Source of the DNA: Lachnospiraceae bacterium
Lineage (GTDB): Bacteria; Bacillota; Clostridia; Lachnospirales; Lachnospiraceae
Assembly (NCBI GenBank): GCA_910575035.1
Contig: CAJTDL010000005.1
Coordinates: forward strand, 209,264 to 273,263
Reading direction: 5' to 3'
Length of the DNA: 64,000 bases
Part shown: piece after piece, positions 8,183-19,217 of the stretch
Position numbering within the stretch: position 1 is the first letter of the stretch
Layout: each line of letters begins with the position of its first letter
Program-made: the position numbers and the translations under genes
Notes under the pieces: model-generated
Told to the model about the DNA's origin: nothing
Seen by the model: the letters and a program-made list of their open reading frames with translations, nothing else
Databases searched by the model: none

Positions 8183-9511
8183 CTATCCCGCGTAAGGAAG
8201 CTCTTCAAACAGCTCATATTCATCTATCCCTTCCACGGTGTACCCAAATCCCTCATTTTTCTCCTCATATTCCAAAAAGCCCTGTAAAACCTCCCCTTCA
8301 TATTTGGGATCCTCACACTCAAAATAAAACTCCTTTTGCTCTGTATCGCATCCTGTGGGATAGATCACTGTCCCTTTTTTCAAAATTTCTTTCTCCCCAT
8401 ACAAATTTGCTTCCACATCCTGGATCAGCGCCAGCTGTTTCCGAAGCGTGCCTTCCGCTAACTCAAAAAATTCAAAAACCCGCTCATCTGTATAAAACTT
8501 ATCCCCTAAAATCCCATAATGCTTTATTCCTAAATAACTACCCAGGACATCCATTTTACATGCCGTTTCCATATAATTCTGTGTCACATCCTCCCTCAGC
8601 ACAGCGTCCAAATAGTCGCACTTTTCTATCCCCTCTTCACTTACTTTTAGCAAATATGTCCCTCCTGCGTCATTGGAAAAGCCTACCCCCACCAGCACGT
8701 AAAAATACGCCCCCTCCTGCCTGAGGACATAGCATTCCCGCAGCCATTCCACAAAGCCTGCCACTTCTATTTCATTTTCCCCATAAGAAAGGCAAATGCT
8801 CATATTTTCATCTGCGCCCTGAATGGCCAGGCATAATTCCTTTCCTGAATTTCCAATCTCCATAGGCTCCCCTTCTTCCAGCTCCACAACCTCAGCCGCA
8901 CCCTTAACTTCCTCCCCAAAAGACAAAGAATCCAAGATCCCCGCAACCTGTTCCTGATATGTTTGCCACCAGGATTCCCCAGCAGAATTCTCCACAACAT
9001 ACCCCTCATATTTCCCTGAAAACGCAATGTAATCCCAATATCCATGGCCATCATAAATCCCTTTGGAAGCTTCTTTGCCATTTACCACACAATCCTCCTG
9101 TACAAGCCCTGTGCCGCATATCCCAAAAAACTCCATATATTGGATACTGAGTACTCCCTCCGGCTCATCCTGAGGATGGACATTTACAGAAAAATCGCCA
9201 TTTTCCTGCTCGCTGACCTGATAAGCCCACCCTTGGGGAAGGCTTACACCGATACTTCCTTTTTCTGTAGCATGGGTGACCCATTCACTGCCATTGATTC
9301 CATCCTGCTTTCCTTCTGCTGCCGCATCATTTTCCCCTTTCGCATCCGTTCCAGCCCCATCTGCCATATTTCCCGTGCTGCGCTCCTCATTTTCTGCCAG
9401 TTCTGTGTTTCCCTCGGCTCCTATTACAGCATTTTCTCCTTTCTTTCCACATGCTGCCACTGAAACCGCCAACAAGCTTGCAATCAGCAAAATATTTTTT
9501 TTCTTTCCCAT
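8183..9511 (-). CDS. Predicted lipoprotein of unknown function
   Basis: A 442-residue secreted protein. Residues 1-20 are a lipoprotein signal peptide (KKKN start, hydrophobic stretch, lipobox SVAAC with Cys21). A low-complexity Gly/Glu/Asp/Asn linker follows to about residue 72, then an acidic globular part with WVTHATEKGSIGVSLPQGW, which resembles secreted beta-sandwich modules. No enzymatic motif is visible. It should sit on the outer face of the membrane. Single gene, own RBS-like GGAAG; function not recognised. Confidence 0.75.
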   Translation of the reverse strand: MGKKKNILLIASLLAVSVAACGKKGENAVIGAEGNTELAENEERSTGNMADGAGTDAKGENDAAAEGKQDGINGSEWVTHATEKGSIGVSLPQGWAYQVSEQENGDFSVNVHPQDEPEGVLSIQYMEFFGICGTGLVQEDCVVNGKEASKGIYDGHGYWDYIAFSGKYEGYVVENSAGESWWQTYQEQVAGILDSLSFGEEVKGAAEVVELEEGEPMEIGNSGKELCLAIQGADENMSICLSYGENEIEVAGFVEWLRECYVLRQEGAYFYVLVGVGFSNDAGGTYLLKVSEEGIEKCDYLDAVLREDVTQNYMETACKMDVLGSYLGIKHYGILGDKFYTDERVFEFFELAEGTLRKQLALIQDVEANLYGEKEILKKGTVIYPTGCDTEQKEFYFECEDPKYEGEVLQGFLEYEEKNEGFGYTVEGIDEYELFEELPYAG

Positions 9512-9764
9512 ACTCTTCCAATGTCTCCTTCCTTACACAATGCAAAATAGAAAAATATTCTCTGTCCCTTTCTTCTTAAGAGGCTCTTTTCACCAAAAAT
9601 GTTGCATCTATCTTTCCTGTTATCAACAGGGACGCCTTCTGGCCTGGAAGATTTATGCCCATGTCCTGCATTCGCAAAAACGCCTTTCTCTAAATTATAA
9701 TGCCTTCTTTATGAACAGACAACCCCATTTCCCATTCCCCTTATCCGAAATTTATAGTATGCTG

Positions 9765-9862
9765 GTTATTGTTCACGGCAGATGACAGTGTGGGCTATGC
9801 GTCCGTCAGGGAGAGGCTGGGGCTTGAGGGGTTGCCCTTGTTCTGGCTCCTCCCTGACGGAC
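9765..9862. repeat. Repeat R2 hairpin next to a decayed MITE end
   Basis: GTTATTGTTCACGGC (9765-9779) is a mutated end of the 145-bp repeat. After 21 nt comes a 13-bp perfect inverted repeat, GTCCGTCAGGGAG at 9801-9813 with CTCCCTGACGGAC at 9850-9862, around a 36-nt loop containing GGGGTTGCCCTTGTTC. The loop sequence recurs at 6985 and 44391, and the outer arm at 24906. The surrounding 9512-10047 holds no gene. Confidence 0.65.
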
Positions 9863-10047
9863 ACCAGTCTCCTACCGCCAGTCAGTAAGAACTCTGTCAG
9901 ACACTAGCCACTCCTACTTCCAGCCAGCAAGAACCAATGTGCGATTTTAGCATAACAACACTTTAAATACCGCCCCGATTACTGCTATACGCGTCCCCCA
10001 AGGCCATAAATCATAACATATCCTAATCAAAAAATTTCCCTCCCCAT

Positions 10048-10073
10048 GAAACTTTCTCCCACCCCCTCCCATC
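10048..10073 (+). promoter_or_regulatory. Candidate ECF-sigma autoregulatory promoter
   Basis: TGAAACTTTC with GAAAC at 10048-10052, a 17-nt spacer and CATC at 10070-10073 resembles the -35 GAAAC / -10 CGTC promoters read by SigV-like ECF factors. It lies 35 nt before the sigma gene, the usual place for self-activation. The -10 is one base off consensus. Confidence 0.5.
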
Positions 10074-10107
10074 TAACCTATAAATACCAACAGAAAGGAG
10101 GCTCCCC

Positions 10108-10605
10108 ATGGATTCCCCACAGCAACTGCAAAAGCTGGTAGAGACAGAGCTATTGTCCTCTTATGATTCCCTCTACCGCCTGGCATACACCTATGTAAAA
10201 AACGAATCTGACGCTATGGATATCGTACAGGAAAGCGCCTACAAAGCGATCAAGCATTCTTCTTCTATCAAAAACAAAGCCTATATCAAAACCTGGCTCT
10301 GGCGTATAGTGATCAACACCTCCCTGGAACTCCTCCGCCAAAAGCAACGGGAACTCTCAACATGTACACTGGAAGAAGAGGGGGCAGAGGACACCTACCT
10401 TGACTTTGATACCCTTGACGCACTGAATATCCTAAATGAAAAGGAACGTGCTGTCATCATACTCCGTTTCTTTGAAGGCCAGAAGCTCCAGGAAATCGCC
10501 AACGCCTTGGAAGAAAACATCAGCACTACAAAGAGCATTTTATACCGCAGCCTGAAAAAGCTAAAGGCAAAATTATCGGAAGGAGGCTTATGCCATGAAC
10601 CATAG
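10108..10605 (+). CDS. ECF RNA polymerase sigma factor (SigV-like)
   Basis: A 165-residue sigma-70 family protein with region 2 (LYRLAYTYVKNESDAMDIVQESAYKA) and region 4 (LNEKERAVIILRFFEGQKLQEIANAL, STTKSILYRSLKKL), and no region 1 or 3. This is the ECF layout. AAAGGAGG precedes the ATG. Its stop overlaps the next gene by 11 nt; that gene encodes an RsiV-like membrane protein, so the pair should form a sigma/anti-sigma switch. In SigV/RsiV systems the signal is lysozyme or envelope stress, released by regulated proteolysis; that is inferred here from family only. Confidence 0.9.
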   Translation: MDSPQQLQKLVETELLSSYDSLYRLAYTYVKNESDAMDIVQESAYKAIKHSSSIKNKAYIKTWLWRIVINTSLELLRQKQRELSTCTLEEEGAEDTYLDFDTLDALNILNEKERAVIILRFFEGQKLQEIANALEENISTTKSILYRSLKKLKAKLSEGGLCHEP

Positions 10606-11848
10606 CAAATCTGATATAAATCAGCACAAAAGAAGCCGCCAGAGCAGCCCATCCCCAAATGCCAGCCACGCAAAACACGATCCCCAAGCCCCTATCCCCT
10701 CTCAACTAAGGGAAGGCATGATCCATATGAAAAATAATTACCAAACAATCCCAATTCCGGAAAAATTAAAATCCCAAGTGGAATCCGCTATCCGCCAGGC
10801 AAAGCAGGATCTATCTGCCACCCCTATCGTTCCTGCTGACCCTACGCGCCATAAAAAAAACCTGCGCATTTCCTCCTGGATTAAAGGGATTTCTGCAGGC
10901 GCAGCTGCAGCTCTATTGGCGCTCGCCATCCTTGCCAATACCAGCACATCCATTGCCCATGCCATGGAGCAAATCCCATTCCTTGGCGCTATTGTAAATA
11001 TTGTCACTTTTCGGGAATATGGAAGCCATGTCAATCAAATGGATGCCAACCTGAAAATCCCAAAAGCCCAGGTAACAGATTCCAATGGCAGTGTTTTAGA
11101 GGATTCCACGAAGGAGATCAATGATAAAATCCAATCTTACACAGACAAAATCATTGCTGCTTACGAAGAGGATGTAAAAGCCTCTGGCGGAAAGGGGATG
11201 GAATCTGTTGACCTGGATTATGAAATAGCCACAGACAACGACAGGCTTTTTTCCCTGCGTTTCTACAAGACGCTTACCATGGCAAGCGCAGCCCAATCTG
11301 AAAAAATTTACCACATAGACAAAGAAACAGGGGACATGGTCACGCTCAAAGATTTATTCCAGGACGGAACCAATTACAAAGAGCTGATTTCCAAGAATAT
11401 CAAAGAACAGATGAGGGCTCAGATGAAGGCGGACACATCCATCCAATACTATATTGCAGACGCCCCTTCTAAAAGGCAAAAAACAGCAGGAGGCCAGCCT
11501 GAAAAAGATACGCCTGATTCCACGATTTACTATTCCGACAGTGACCCCTTAAACTCCAAGTGGGACTTTTCTAAAGATTTTCCAGCCGCCCCATTAGAAG
11601 ACGGTGCTACAGAGGAAGCAAGCCCTTCTAAAGAATCAGGCTCTTCCGGGGAAGCTTGTGAAGAAAATGCCATAGGAAACGGATTCCAGGAAATTACAGA
11701 TGAAGTAAATTTTTATGTCAATGAATCTGGGAAGCTTGTGATTGTCTTTGATGAATATGAGGTAGCCCCTGGATATATGGGCGCTGTTTCCTTCGAAATC
11801 CCCACAGGGATCCTAACAGATATCATAAGAGATGGATTTATAAAATAA
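10595..11848 (+). CDS. RsiV-like membrane anti-sigma factor
   Basis: A 417-residue protein. A cytoplasmic N-terminal part (about 1-90, basic) precedes one membrane helix (ISAGAAAALLALAILANTST, about residues 95-115). The extracytoplasmic part has a DUF4163/DUF3298-like layout: VDLDYEIATDNDRLFSLRFY, YHIDKETGDMVTLKDLFQDG and a final LVIVFDEYEVAPGYMGAVSFEIP. That layout is the hallmark of RsiV, which sequesters SigV. The outer part is interrupted by a Ser/Glu-rich insert (about 300-365) that is unusual. The reading frame starts inside the sigma gene with AGGAGG 8 nt upstream, implying translational coupling. Confidence 0.85.
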   Translation: MNHSKSDINQHKRSRQSSPSPNASHAKHDPQAPIPSQLREGMIHMKNNYQTIPIPEKLKSQVESAIRQAKQDLSATPIVPADPTRHKKNLRISSWIKGISAGAAAALLALAILANTSTSIAHAMEQIPFLGAIVNIVTFREYGSHVNQMDANLKIPKAQVTDSNGSVLEDSTKEINDKIQSYTDKIIAAYEEDVKASGGKGMESVDLDYEIATDNDRLFSLRFYKTLTMASAAQSEKIYHIDKETGDMVTLKDLFQDGTNYKELISKNIKEQMRAQMKADTSIQYYIADAPSKRQKTAGGQPEKDTPDSTIYYSDSDPLNSKWDFSKDFPAAPLEDGATEEASPSKESGSSGEACEENAIGNGFQEITDEVNFYVNESGKLVIVFDEYEVAPGYMGAVSFEIPTGILTDIIRDGFIK

Positions 11849-11860
11849 AGCTTATTTCTT

Positions 11861-11894
11861 GGGAGCTTCGGATTTTACTCCAAAGCTCCCTTTT
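11861..11894 (+). terminator. Rho-independent terminator of the sigma/anti-sigma operon
   Basis: GGGAGCTT at 11861-11868 pairs with AAGCTCCC at 11883-11890, with extra pairing inside the loop, followed by TTTT. It lies 13 nt after the anti-sigma stop. Confidence 0.8.
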
Positions 11895-12027
11895 CCTATG
11901 ATGTGCCAATGGATATACAAATCCTGCCGTATATTTTATTTCATTAAGCCCTTACAGATAAGCGGTTCATTCCGTGTGACGCATCCGTTTGATTCTTCTC
12001 CCAAGCCGCGAACGTACGAAAACGGTG

Positions 12028-13068
12028 TTAATAGATCAGCATCGCATCCCCAAAGCTAAAAAACCGGTACTGTTTTTTCACAGCCTCTTGATAGGCTTCC
12101 ATTACCTGTTCCCGGCCAGCGAAAGCGGACACCAGCATAAGCAGCGTAGATTCTGGCAAATGGAAATTTGTGATCAGGCCGTCCATGACCTGGAAGGAAT
12201 AGCCTGGGTAGATAAAGATATCCGTCCAGCCGCTGCATGCCTTCAAATGGGCTGTTCCCTCCTTTTTAAGACGCATTGCCACGGATTCCACTGTACGGCA
12301 GCTGGTTGTCCCTACACAGATTACCCTGCTGCCTCTTCGCTTTGTTGCATTGATGGTTTCTGCGGCTGTTTCATCCATCTGGTAAAATTCCGAATGCATA
12401 TGATGCTCCTGTACCGTCTCTGCCTTTACCGGGCGGAATGTCCCAAGCCCCACATGGAGGGTCACTTCCGCAATGGATACGCCTTTTGCGCGGACAGCCT
12501 CTAAAAGCTCCGGCGTAAAATGCAGGCCTGCAGTAGGGGCAGCTGCAGACCCGTCATATTTTGCGTACACGGTCTGGTAGCGGTTCTTGTCCTGCAATTG
12601 GTGGGTGATATAAGGCGGCAGGGGCATTTGCCCCAGCCGATCCAGGATTTCTTCGAAAATCCCTTCATAGGAAAACTGAATCAGCCGGTTGCCATCCTCC
12701 ACCACCTCCAGCACTTCCCCTGCCAGCAGCCCGCCGCCAAAGAGGATCCGGGTTCCAGGCCTTGCCTTCTTTCCAGGCTTTACCAGGGTCTCCCAGATAT
12801 CATTTTCCTTCCGCTTCAGCAACAGGATCTCTACCTTGCCCTGGGTGCCTTCCCGTTCCCCAAAAAGCCTGGCCGGGATCACCTTTGTATTATTGACCAC
12901 CAGGCAGTCCCCCGGATGCAGATAATCCAGGATGCGGCAAAAGTGGGTATGGGAAACCGCGCCGCTTTCCTTTTGCAGCACAAGAAGCCGGGAACTGGAA
13001 CGGTCTTCCAATGGATCCTGGGCAATCAGCTTCTGGGGCAGATCATAATAAAAATCTTTTACCTCCAT
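12028..13068 (-). CDS. queA: S-adenosylmethionine:tRNA ribosyltransferase-isomerase
   Basis: A 346-residue QueA. It transfers and rearranges the ribosyl part of SAM onto 7-aminomethyl-7-deazaguanine at tRNA position 34, making epoxyqueuosine. Family marks: [40 protein letters not shown], the HYxTVYA region ([22 protein letters not shown]) and [15 protein letters not shown]. Length and both ends are normal. It follows pheT by 19 nt and is probably cotranscribed with pheST. Confidence 0.97.
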   Translation of the reverse strand: MEVKDFYYDLPQKLIAQDPLEDRSSSRLLVLQKESGAVSHTHFCRILDYLHPGDCLVVNNTKVIPARLFGEREGTQGKVEILLLKRKENDIWETLVKPGKKARPGTRILFGGGLLAGEVLEVVEDGNRLIQFSYEGIFEEILDRLGQMPLPPYITHQLQDKNRYQTVYAKYDGSAAAPTAGLHFTPELLEAVRAKGVSIAEVTLHVGLGTFRPVKAETVQEHHMHSEFYQMDETAAETINATKRRGSRVICVGTTSCRTVESVAMRLKKEGTAHLKACSGWTDIFIYPGYSFQVMDGLITNFHLPESTLLMLVSAFAGREQVMEAYQEAVKKQYRFFSFGDAMLIY

Positions 13069-13087
13069 ATCCTGCCAACCTTTCCTT

Positions 13088-15508
13088 CTATTTCCTTAAT
13101 TCAATGCCCATCCCTTCCAGGGCCTTCAGGATTTTCTCCATAGCTGGCATATAGTCTGCCTCTTCTAATGTCTTGTCCTTTGCACGGAAGGTCAGGGAGT
13201 AAGCCACAGACTTAAATCCAGCCTTGATCTGGGAGCCTTCGTATATATCAAACAGCTCATAATGCTCCAGATAGCTGCCGCCCTTGGCGTCAAATACCTT
13301 TTCCACTTCCCCTGCCAGGATATCCTTCGGCATTACCATGCTGATATCCCTGGACACTGCCGGGAACCTGGCAATGCCTTCATACTTCCGGTCAAATGTA
13401 GCCAGCGCCACTACCTTTGGCATGTCAATCACTGCCACATAGACCCGTTCTTTAATGGAATAGTTGTCAGCTACCTGAGGATGCACTTCGCCCAAATACC
13501 CTACAACCTCCCCATCGTATATCACATTTGCCTGCCTGCCAGGATGGAGGAACGGCTTGCCTGCATTTGGGTCATATATTTCCTTTCCAGAAAGCCCTGC
13601 CTTAATGAAAAACTCCTCTATTACGCCCTTCATGGTATAGAAATCCCCATCCCCATACATCCCAAGGGTAAACTGCATCCGCTCATCTGGCAGCTCCGTC
13701 ACTGGCACTTGCTTGGGCAGATAAATATTCCCAAGCTCATACAGGCGCACGTTTTTATTCCTGCGGTTGTAGTTCGTGGAAAGGGAGGCCAGCATCCCAT
13801 TCAGCGAAACCGTACGCATAATGCTGAAATCCTCTCCCAGCGGATTGGAGATTACCACTGTTTTGCGCAATTCACTGTCCTTTGGAATCAATAATTTATC
13901 AAATACCTTCGGGCTTTCGAAGGAATAGGTCATGCCCTGGCTAAATCCGCAAAACTCTGCAATATCCCTGGCCACAGCCTCCACACGGAGCTTAAAGGAT
14001 AATTTTCCTGTCGTCGCCTCCCCTGTAGGAAGCGTTGTCGGAATATTATCATACCCATAGAACCTGGCCACTTCCTCTGCCAAATCCGCCAGGCACTCCA
14101 GATCCTGCCGCCAGGAGGGCACATGCACCTCATCCTTTTCCCAGTCATAAGCCAAATCAATCTTTTGGAAATATCCCACCATGGTTTCCTTGGCAATATC
14201 TGTCCCTAACAGCTGGTTTACCTTCCCTGCATCAAATGGGATGACCCTGCCTTCCTTCACTTTGCCATATACGTCCACTGCGCCGCCTACCACTTCTCCC
14301 GCGCCAAGCTCCTCAATCAGCTGGCAGGCACGGTTAATGGCATCCAGGGCATTGTTGGGATCCAGCCCCTTCTCAAATTTCCCGGAGGCATCTGTGCGAA
14401 GCCCAATTTTCTTGCTGGAAAGCCGGATATTGGTTCCATCAAAGCAAGCTGCCTCAAACAGCATAGTCTTAACGCTGTCTGTGATCATGGAATTTTCACC
14501 GCCCATAATCCCGGCAATGCCCACGGCCTTCTCCCCGTCACAGATCATCAGCACTGAGCTGTCCATCTTCCGCTCCTGCCCATCCAATGTGACAAATGTC
14601 TCATCCTTGCCTGCCCGGCGCACCACGATCTCATTTCCTGCAATGGTATCCAGGTCATAAGCATGCATAGGCTGCCCATACTCTTCCATCACATAATTGG
14701 TAATGTCCACAATATTATTGATAGGGCGGATCCCCTGGGAAGCCAGGCGCCGCTGCATCCACTTTGGCGATGGCGCAATCTTAATATTCTTCACCACCCT
14801 GGCGCAATACCTGGGGCAAAGATCCGCATCCTTCACCGTCACCTTAATGTAATCATTGACATCTTCCCCATTCCCAGACTCTGTCACTACAGGCGGCTGG
14901 AACTCCTTCCCAAAGGTTGCGGCGGCTTCCCTGGCAAGCCCCAGCACGCCAAAGCAGTCCACGCGGTTGGAGGTGATCTCATATTCAAACACCACATCGT
15001 CCAGCCCCAGTGATTTCACAGCGCTTTCTCCAACTACGGCGTCATCCCCAAAAATATAAATCCCATCTTCCGGCGCTTCCGGATACATATCACGGCTTGA
15101 GCCAAGCTCTTCAATCGAGCACATCATCCCTGCGGATGCAACGCCCCTTAATTTCCCTTTTTTTATCTTAATCCCGCCAGGGGTCCTCTTCCCGTCATGC
15201 CCGCCGGCTACCCGGCCGCCATCCAGCACTACCGGGACCTTCTGCCCTTCCTTTACATTTGGCGCGCCGGTCACAATCTGGATCTCTTCCCCTGTGCCAA
15301 CGTCCACCTGGCAAACTACTAACTTATCTGCATCCGGATGCTTTTCAATCTTTTTGATCTGCCCTACCACGATTTTCTCCAAATCCGCATCCAGCTTTTC
15401 AAACCCTTCCACCTTCGACCCTGAAAGCGTCATTGCATCCGTATATTCCTGCGCTGTCACATCCAAGCCTGGAACATACGCCTTTATCCAAGATAATGAT
15501 GTATTCAT
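13088..15508 (-). CDS. pheT: Phenylalanine-tRNA ligase beta subunit
   Basis: An 806-residue subunit of the (alpha-beta)2 PheRS. Domains in order: tRNA-binding OB fold near residues 40-150 ([24 protein letters not shown]), B3/B4 editing domain (about 215-395, GVVGIMGG-type [12 protein letters not shown]), B5 (about 405-475), a catalytic-like core ([19 protein letters not shown] to [13 protein letters not shown]) and the C-terminal anticodon-binding domain ([13 protein letters not shown]). Complete. Lies 65 nt behind pheS under the same T-box leader. Confidence 0.97.
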   Translation of the reverse strand: MNTSLSWIKAYVPGLDVTAQEYTDAMTLSGSKVEGFEKLDADLEKIVVGQIKKIEKHPDADKLVVCQVDVGTGEEIQIVTGAPNVKEGQKVPVVLDGGRVAGGHDGKRTPGGIKIKKGKLRGVASAGMMCSIEELGSSRDMYPEAPEDGIYIFGDDAVVGESAVKSLGLDDVVFEYEITSNRVDCFGVLGLAREAAATFGKEFQPPVVTESGNGEDVNDYIKVTVKDADLCPRYCARVVKNIKIAPSPKWMQRRLASQGIRPINNIVDITNYVMEEYGQPMHAYDLDTIAGNEIVVRRAGKDETFVTLDGQERKMDSSVLMICDGEKAVGIAGIMGGENSMITDSVKTMLFEAACFDGTNIRLSSKKIGLRTDASGKFEKGLDPNNALDAINRACQLIEELGAGEVVGGAVDVYGKVKEGRVIPFDAGKVNQLLGTDIAKETMVGYFQKIDLAYDWEKDEVHVPSWRQDLECLADLAEEVARFYGYDNIPTTLPTGEATTGKLSFKLRVEAVARDIAEFCGFSQGMTYSFESPKVFDKLLIPKDSELRKTVVISNPLGEDFSIMRTVSLNGMLASLSTNYNRRNKNVRLYELGNIYLPKQVPVTELPDERMQFTLGMYGDGDFYTMKGVIEEFFIKAGLSGKEIYDPNAGKPFLHPGRQANVIYDGEVVGYLGEVHPQVADNYSIKERVYVAVIDMPKVVALATFDRKYEGIARFPAVSRDISMVMPKDILAGEVEKVFDAKGGSYLEHYELFDIYEGSQIKAGFKSVAYSLTFRAKDKTLEEADYMPAMEKILKALEGMGIELRK

Positions 15509-15573
15509 ATTCTTCCATTCCTTTCCAAAATCTTCCTTCTATCCGCTCTTTTTTACTCTGCCATCCCCAAAAC

Positions 15574-16593
15574 CTAAAACTGTTTCAAGAACCGGTCGTC
15601 ATTCTCATACAGCAGCCGCATATCGTCAATCTCATACTTCAGCAGGGCAATCCTTTCTAATCCCACGCCAAAGGCAAACCCAGAATACTCCTCCGGATCA
15701 ATCCCGCTCATCTTCAGCACCCGAGGATGCACCATCCCGCACCCTAATATCTCAATCCATCCAGCCCCTTTGCAAAAGCGGCATCCTTTTCCGCCGCATT
15801 TAAAGCAAGTCACATCTACTTCCGCACTGGGCTCCGTGAATGGGAAATGGTGGGGCCGGAATTTCACTTTTGTGCCTTCCCCAAACAGCTCCTTGGCAAA
15901 CTCAGCCAGGGTTCCCTTTAAATCTGCAAAAGTAATATGCTTATCCACCACAAGCCCTTCAATCTGATGGAAGGAAGGGGAATGGGTCGCGTCCACCTCA
16001 TCTGACCGGAACACCCTTCCTGGCGCGATCATACGGATGGGCAGCTTCCCTTTCTCCATCTCACGCACCTGGACAGGCGATGTTTGGGTCCGAAGCAGGA
16101 TCTTGTCATTGATATAAAAGGTATCCTGCTCATCCTTGGCCGGATGGTTTGCCGGAATATTCAGGGCTTCAAAATTATAATAGTCATACTCTACTTCAGG
16201 GCCTTCCACCACTTCGTATCCCATCCCCACAAAAATCCGCTCTACTTCTTCTAATGCGATGGTGTTTGGGTGCCGATGCCCCACACGGCTTTTCTTTGCC
16301 GGCAGCGTAACGTCAATGACTTCCTGCTGTAACCGGATATTCCGCTCAGCCGCCTCTAACTTTGCCTTTGTCTCCTCAATGAGCTTTTCAATGCTCTCCC
16401 TTGTCTCATTTACCAATTGCCCCACCATGGGCCGTTCTTCTGGGAGCACATCCTTCATGCCCTTTAATATAGCTGTCAGCTCTCCCTTTTTCCCCAGAAA
16501 CGCAACCCTTACGTCATTCAATTTTGCAAGCCCATCGGAACTTTGAATTTGGCGGATTGCCTCTTCCTTCATCTGTGCCAGTCTTTCTTTCAT
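15574..16593 (-). CDS. pheS: Phenylalanine-tRNA ligase alpha subunit
   Basis: A 339-residue class II synthetase subunit. An N-terminal coiled coil (about 1-85) binds tRNA. The catalytic part has motif 2 ([25 protein letters not shown]), the phenylalanine pocket ([17 protein letters not shown]) and motif 3 ([16 protein letters not shown]). [18 protein letters not shown] zinc-like Cys cluster is present, as in many Clostridia. First gene of pheS-pheT-queA; expression is set by the T-box upstream. Confidence 0.97.
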   Translation of the reverse strand: MKERLAQMKEEAIRQIQSSDGLAKLNDVRVAFLGKKGELTAILKGMKDVLPEERPMVGQLVNETRESIEKLIEETKAKLEAAERNIRLQQEVIDVTLPAKKSRVGHRHPNTIALEEVERIFVGMGYEVVEGPEVEYDYYNFEALNIPANHPAKDEQDTFYINDKILLRTQTSPVQVREMEKGKLPIRMIAPGRVFRSDEVDATHSPSFHQIEGLVVDKHITFADLKGTLAEFAKELFGEGTKVKFRPHHFPFTEPSAEVDVTCFKCGGKGCRFCKGAGWIEILGCGMVHPRVLKMSGIDPEEYSGFAFGVGLERIALLKYEIDDMRLLYENDDRFLKQF

Positions 16594-16682
16594 CCTAATC
16601 TACCTCCTATCGTGCTTTTCCATTTCCACCCTGCCCCTGGTTCTATGCAGGCTTCCAGCCCAAAGCCGTTTCCTATAACATA

Positions 16683-16985
16683 AAAAAATCCCTATGCAAT
16701 CTAGCATAGGGACGAAATTTTCCGCGGTACCACCCTGATTTTTGGGATATCAAAATTCCCAAACACTCTGTCTGCGTAACGTGCAGGAAACGTCATGCCT
16801 TACTCCCAGGCACATTGGAAAATGCCCTTGTTCTGGCATGCGGCTCTGGTGGGAAATTCAGACCCTGCCTTTTCTTAAGGGGACTTGCAGCTGGTAATCC
16901 TCTCTCTCTGTAAGCAGTACAGCGTCCTACTGGGGCACCTTCTTAGCCTTTGGCTTATTCTTGCATGGATAGCTAAAAACTCCAT
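16683..16985 (-). promoter_or_regulatory. T-box leader of pheST
   Basis: On the minus strand the conserved T-box GGGTGGTACCGCGG (16735-16722) is followed by a terminator hairpin (AATCCCTATGC arms, 16686-16712) and T7. Upstream lies the long Stem I region back to about 16985. A GAATTTC segment with TTC at 16855-16853 is a fitting specifier codon for uncharged tRNA-Phe. Binding of uncharged tRNA should favour the antiterminator and switch on pheS-pheT-queA. The exact start is not defined. Confidence 0.93.
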
Positions 16986-17046
16986 GGCTACTATTCTAAC
17001 ACCTGCACCCAAAAACTGCAAGCACTTTTTATAAGAATTTTATGGC

Positions 17047-18750
17047 TTATACAAGTTTCGTCTTTTTCACGATCTGGCAGAAATCACGGTTGTTATTAGT
17101 ACGCACAAAAAGGTTGAGGATGCTCTCCACCGCCTCATCTGACCGCATGCCATTGATGGCACGGCGCATCACCTCCACGGCCTCCTGTTCCTCACGGCTC
17201 AAAAGAAGGTCTTCCCTCCGCGTCCCAGACTTCACAATATCCACAGCCGGGAAAATCCTCCGCTCTGACAGCTTCCGGTCAAGGATCATTTCCATATTTC
17301 CTGTTCCCTTAAATTCCTCATAGATCACATCATCCATCCTGCTCCCCGTATCCACCAGGGCTGTGGCAAGAATGGTAATGCTGCCCCCTTCCCGCATGTT
17401 CCGGGCTGCCCCAAAGAAACGTTTTGGCATATGCAGCGCTGCCGGGTCAATGCCGCCAGACAGGGTCCGGCCGCTGGGAGGCACGATCAGGTTATAGGCC
17501 CTTGCCAGGCGCGTAATGCTGTCTAAAAGGATCATCACATCCTTTTTATGCTCCACCAAGCGCCTTGCACGCTCAATTACCATTTCTGACACACGTTTGT
17601 GATGTTCTGGCAGCTCGTCAAAAGTCGAATAAATCACTTCCACATTTTCCCCTTCAATGGCTTCCTTAATATCCGTCACCTCCTCCGGGCGCTCATCAAT
17701 CAGTAAAATAATCAGATGCATGCCTGGGTGGTTCCGTGTGACAGCCTTCGCCACCTGCTTTAAAAGGGTGGTCTTCCCGGCTTTGGGTGGGGATACGATC
17801 ATGCCGCGCTGCCCCTTGCCAATAGGGGACACCACATCCATAATCCGCATTGCCACTGCCGAACGGTCTGTCTCTAAGCGGATCCGGCTATTGGGGAAAA
17901 TAGGTGTCAGGTCTTCAAAATTCGGGCGGCGTAGGATTTCTGAAGGATGGCATCCATTAATGTTTTTGATATATAATAGGGCGCTGAATTTCTCCTGCTG
18001 TGTCTTTATCCTGGTATTTCCCAAGATAATATCCCCTGTTTTCAGGCCAAATTTACGGATCTGGGACGGGGAAACATAGACGTCATGGTCACCCGGAAGG
18101 TAATTTTCACAGCGGATAAACCCATACCCATCTGGCATAACTTCTAAAATCCCATGGGCGCTGATGCCGCTGTCCAGCTCTGGATTATCAATTTCAATCC
18201 CATCTGCCGTAATCGTCCGGTTGGGCTTCCGGTCTACCTGGCCACTGCGCTCTTCCCTTACCGGCGCATTCCTGTCATCTTTAGGCGGCATACGTTTTTC
18301 CTCCCTGGGCTGATATGCCTTGTCTTCGCCCTTGTTGGGCACATACCTGTCCTCCTTTTGGGGCATGCGCTTTTCTTCCTTGGCTGAAACGCCCTGCTCC
18401 CCTTTGCCAGGAGCGCCGTTTTCTTTCCTTGGGGCAGTATTTCCCTCATTCCGGGCAAAAGATGTTCTTTCCGCCTTTATAGGCATACGCTTCTTTTCCT
18501 GGAAAGGCCGTTCCTGTGAGGCTTTTTCACCTGGCGCTTTTTTTCCTGCATCCTTTTCATTTGGCGCTTTTTCATTTACAGCCTGCACGTTGGGCTCATT
18601 GGCTTCCTGGCCGCTGCCTTCTTTTTGGTCCTCCTGCACCATTAAATCCACCAATTCACTTTTTTTCAATCCGGAAAGATGGCGCAGGCCCCTTGCTTTT
18701 GCCACCTCCTTTAATACCACAACTGATAAACTCTCATATTTTTCTCTCAT
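17047..18750 (-). CDS. rho: Transcription termination factor Rho
   Basis: A 567-residue hexameric RNA helicase. Residues 1-40 form the Rho N-terminal SAP-like helix bundle ([25 protein letters not shown]). Residues about 40-185 are a charged Lys/Glu/Pro-rich insert absent from E. coli Rho, with three copies of [KE]KRMPxKxxR (87-95, 127-135, 152-160). The RNA-binding OB fold follows ([15 protein letters not shown]), then Walker A ([13 protein letters not shown], about 320-331), Walker B ([16 protein letters not shown]), the Q loop ([10 protein letters not shown]) and arginine-rich C-terminus. AAAAGGAG precedes the ATG. Monocistronic. The insert makes it longer than the usual 420-450 residues. 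Confidence 0.96.
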   Translation of the reverse strand: MREKYESLSVVVLKEVAKARGLRHLSGLKKSELVDLMVQEDQKEGSGQEANEPNVQAVNEKAPNEKDAGKKAPGEKASQERPFQEKKRMPIKAERTSFARNEGNTAPRKENGAPGKGEQGVSAKEEKRMPQKEDRYVPNKGEDKAYQPREEKRMPPKDDRNAPVREERSGQVDRKPNRTITADGIEIDNPELDSGISAHGILEVMPDGYGFIRCENYLPGDHDVYVSPSQIRKFGLKTGDIILGNTRIKTQQEKFSALLYIKNINGCHPSEILRRPNFEDLTPIFPNSRIRLETDRSAVAMRIMDVVSPIGKGQRGMIVSPPKAGKTTLLKQVAKAVTRNHPGMHLIILLIDERPEEVTDIKEAIEGENVEVIYSTFDELPEHHKRVSEMVIERARRLVEHKKDVMILLDSITRLARAYNLIVPPSGRTLSGGIDPAALHMPKRFFGAARNMREGGSITILATALVDTGSRMDDVIYEEFKGTGNMEMILDRKLSERRIFPAVDIVKSGTRREDLLLSREEQEAVEVMRRAINGMRSDEAVESILNLFVRTNNNRDFCQIVKKTKLV

Positions 18751-18927
18751 ATTTTTCTCCTTTTGATTGCCCTAAATGGGAACTTTTGTCAGACAAGACA
18801 ATGATTTTTCTATTGCAACTCGCTCTATTTGACGTTATAATATCAGGAAAGCATAAATGTATGGATCTGTTTTCCAGGCATGCCCCGCCATGCCATACTG
18901 CAAAGACTGCCAGAAGGGAGGCTGCCA

Positions 18928-19188
18928 ATGCGTATCTGGTTCAAAATATTTCGGGATAACCATCTCTTAATGGATACTGTCATACAGGATGACAGCGATG
19001 ATACCCGCACCCATAAAATTTTCCATGGGCTGGAACAGGCCTGTTATGAATTTGACTTAAGCAAGCCAATCTGGCTGGACGCTACCGTCGCAGAATTTAA
19101 ACGCCATTCCAAGGCTCGCTTTTACCAGGATAATTTTGTGGAAACAATTGATTTTGATTTTTTGGAAATCCATGTAATTGAAGAATGA
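18928..19188 (+). CDS. Small conserved protein of Lachnospiraceae type, unknown function
   Basis: An 86-residue acidic protein that starts MRIWFKIFRDNHLLMD. The ATG at 18928 is preferred over the one at 18880 because AAGGGAGG lies just before it. It contains DDSDDTRTHKIFHGLEQACYEFDL and DFLEIHVIEE. I recall similar short proteins next to housekeeping genes in this family, but no function is known. No membrane segment or Cys motif. Divergent from rho. Confidence 0.7.
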   Translation: MRIWFKIFRDNHLLMDTVIQDDSDDTRTHKIFHGLEQACYEFDLSKPIWLDATVAEFKRHSKARFYQDNFVETIDFDFLEIHVIEE

Positions 19189-19217
19189 ATCGAAGGCTGT
19201 GCGCATCTATATATTCC

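Noticed and set aside
9276..9785. 169-codon plus-strand ORF over the lipoprotein signal region
   Set aside because: Antisense to the lipoprotein, which has a clear signal peptide and lipobox.
16801..16850. TGCCCTTGTTCTGGC in the pheST leader as another R2 copy
   Set aside because: Only about 15 nt match and they belong to a T-box stem; taken as coincidence.
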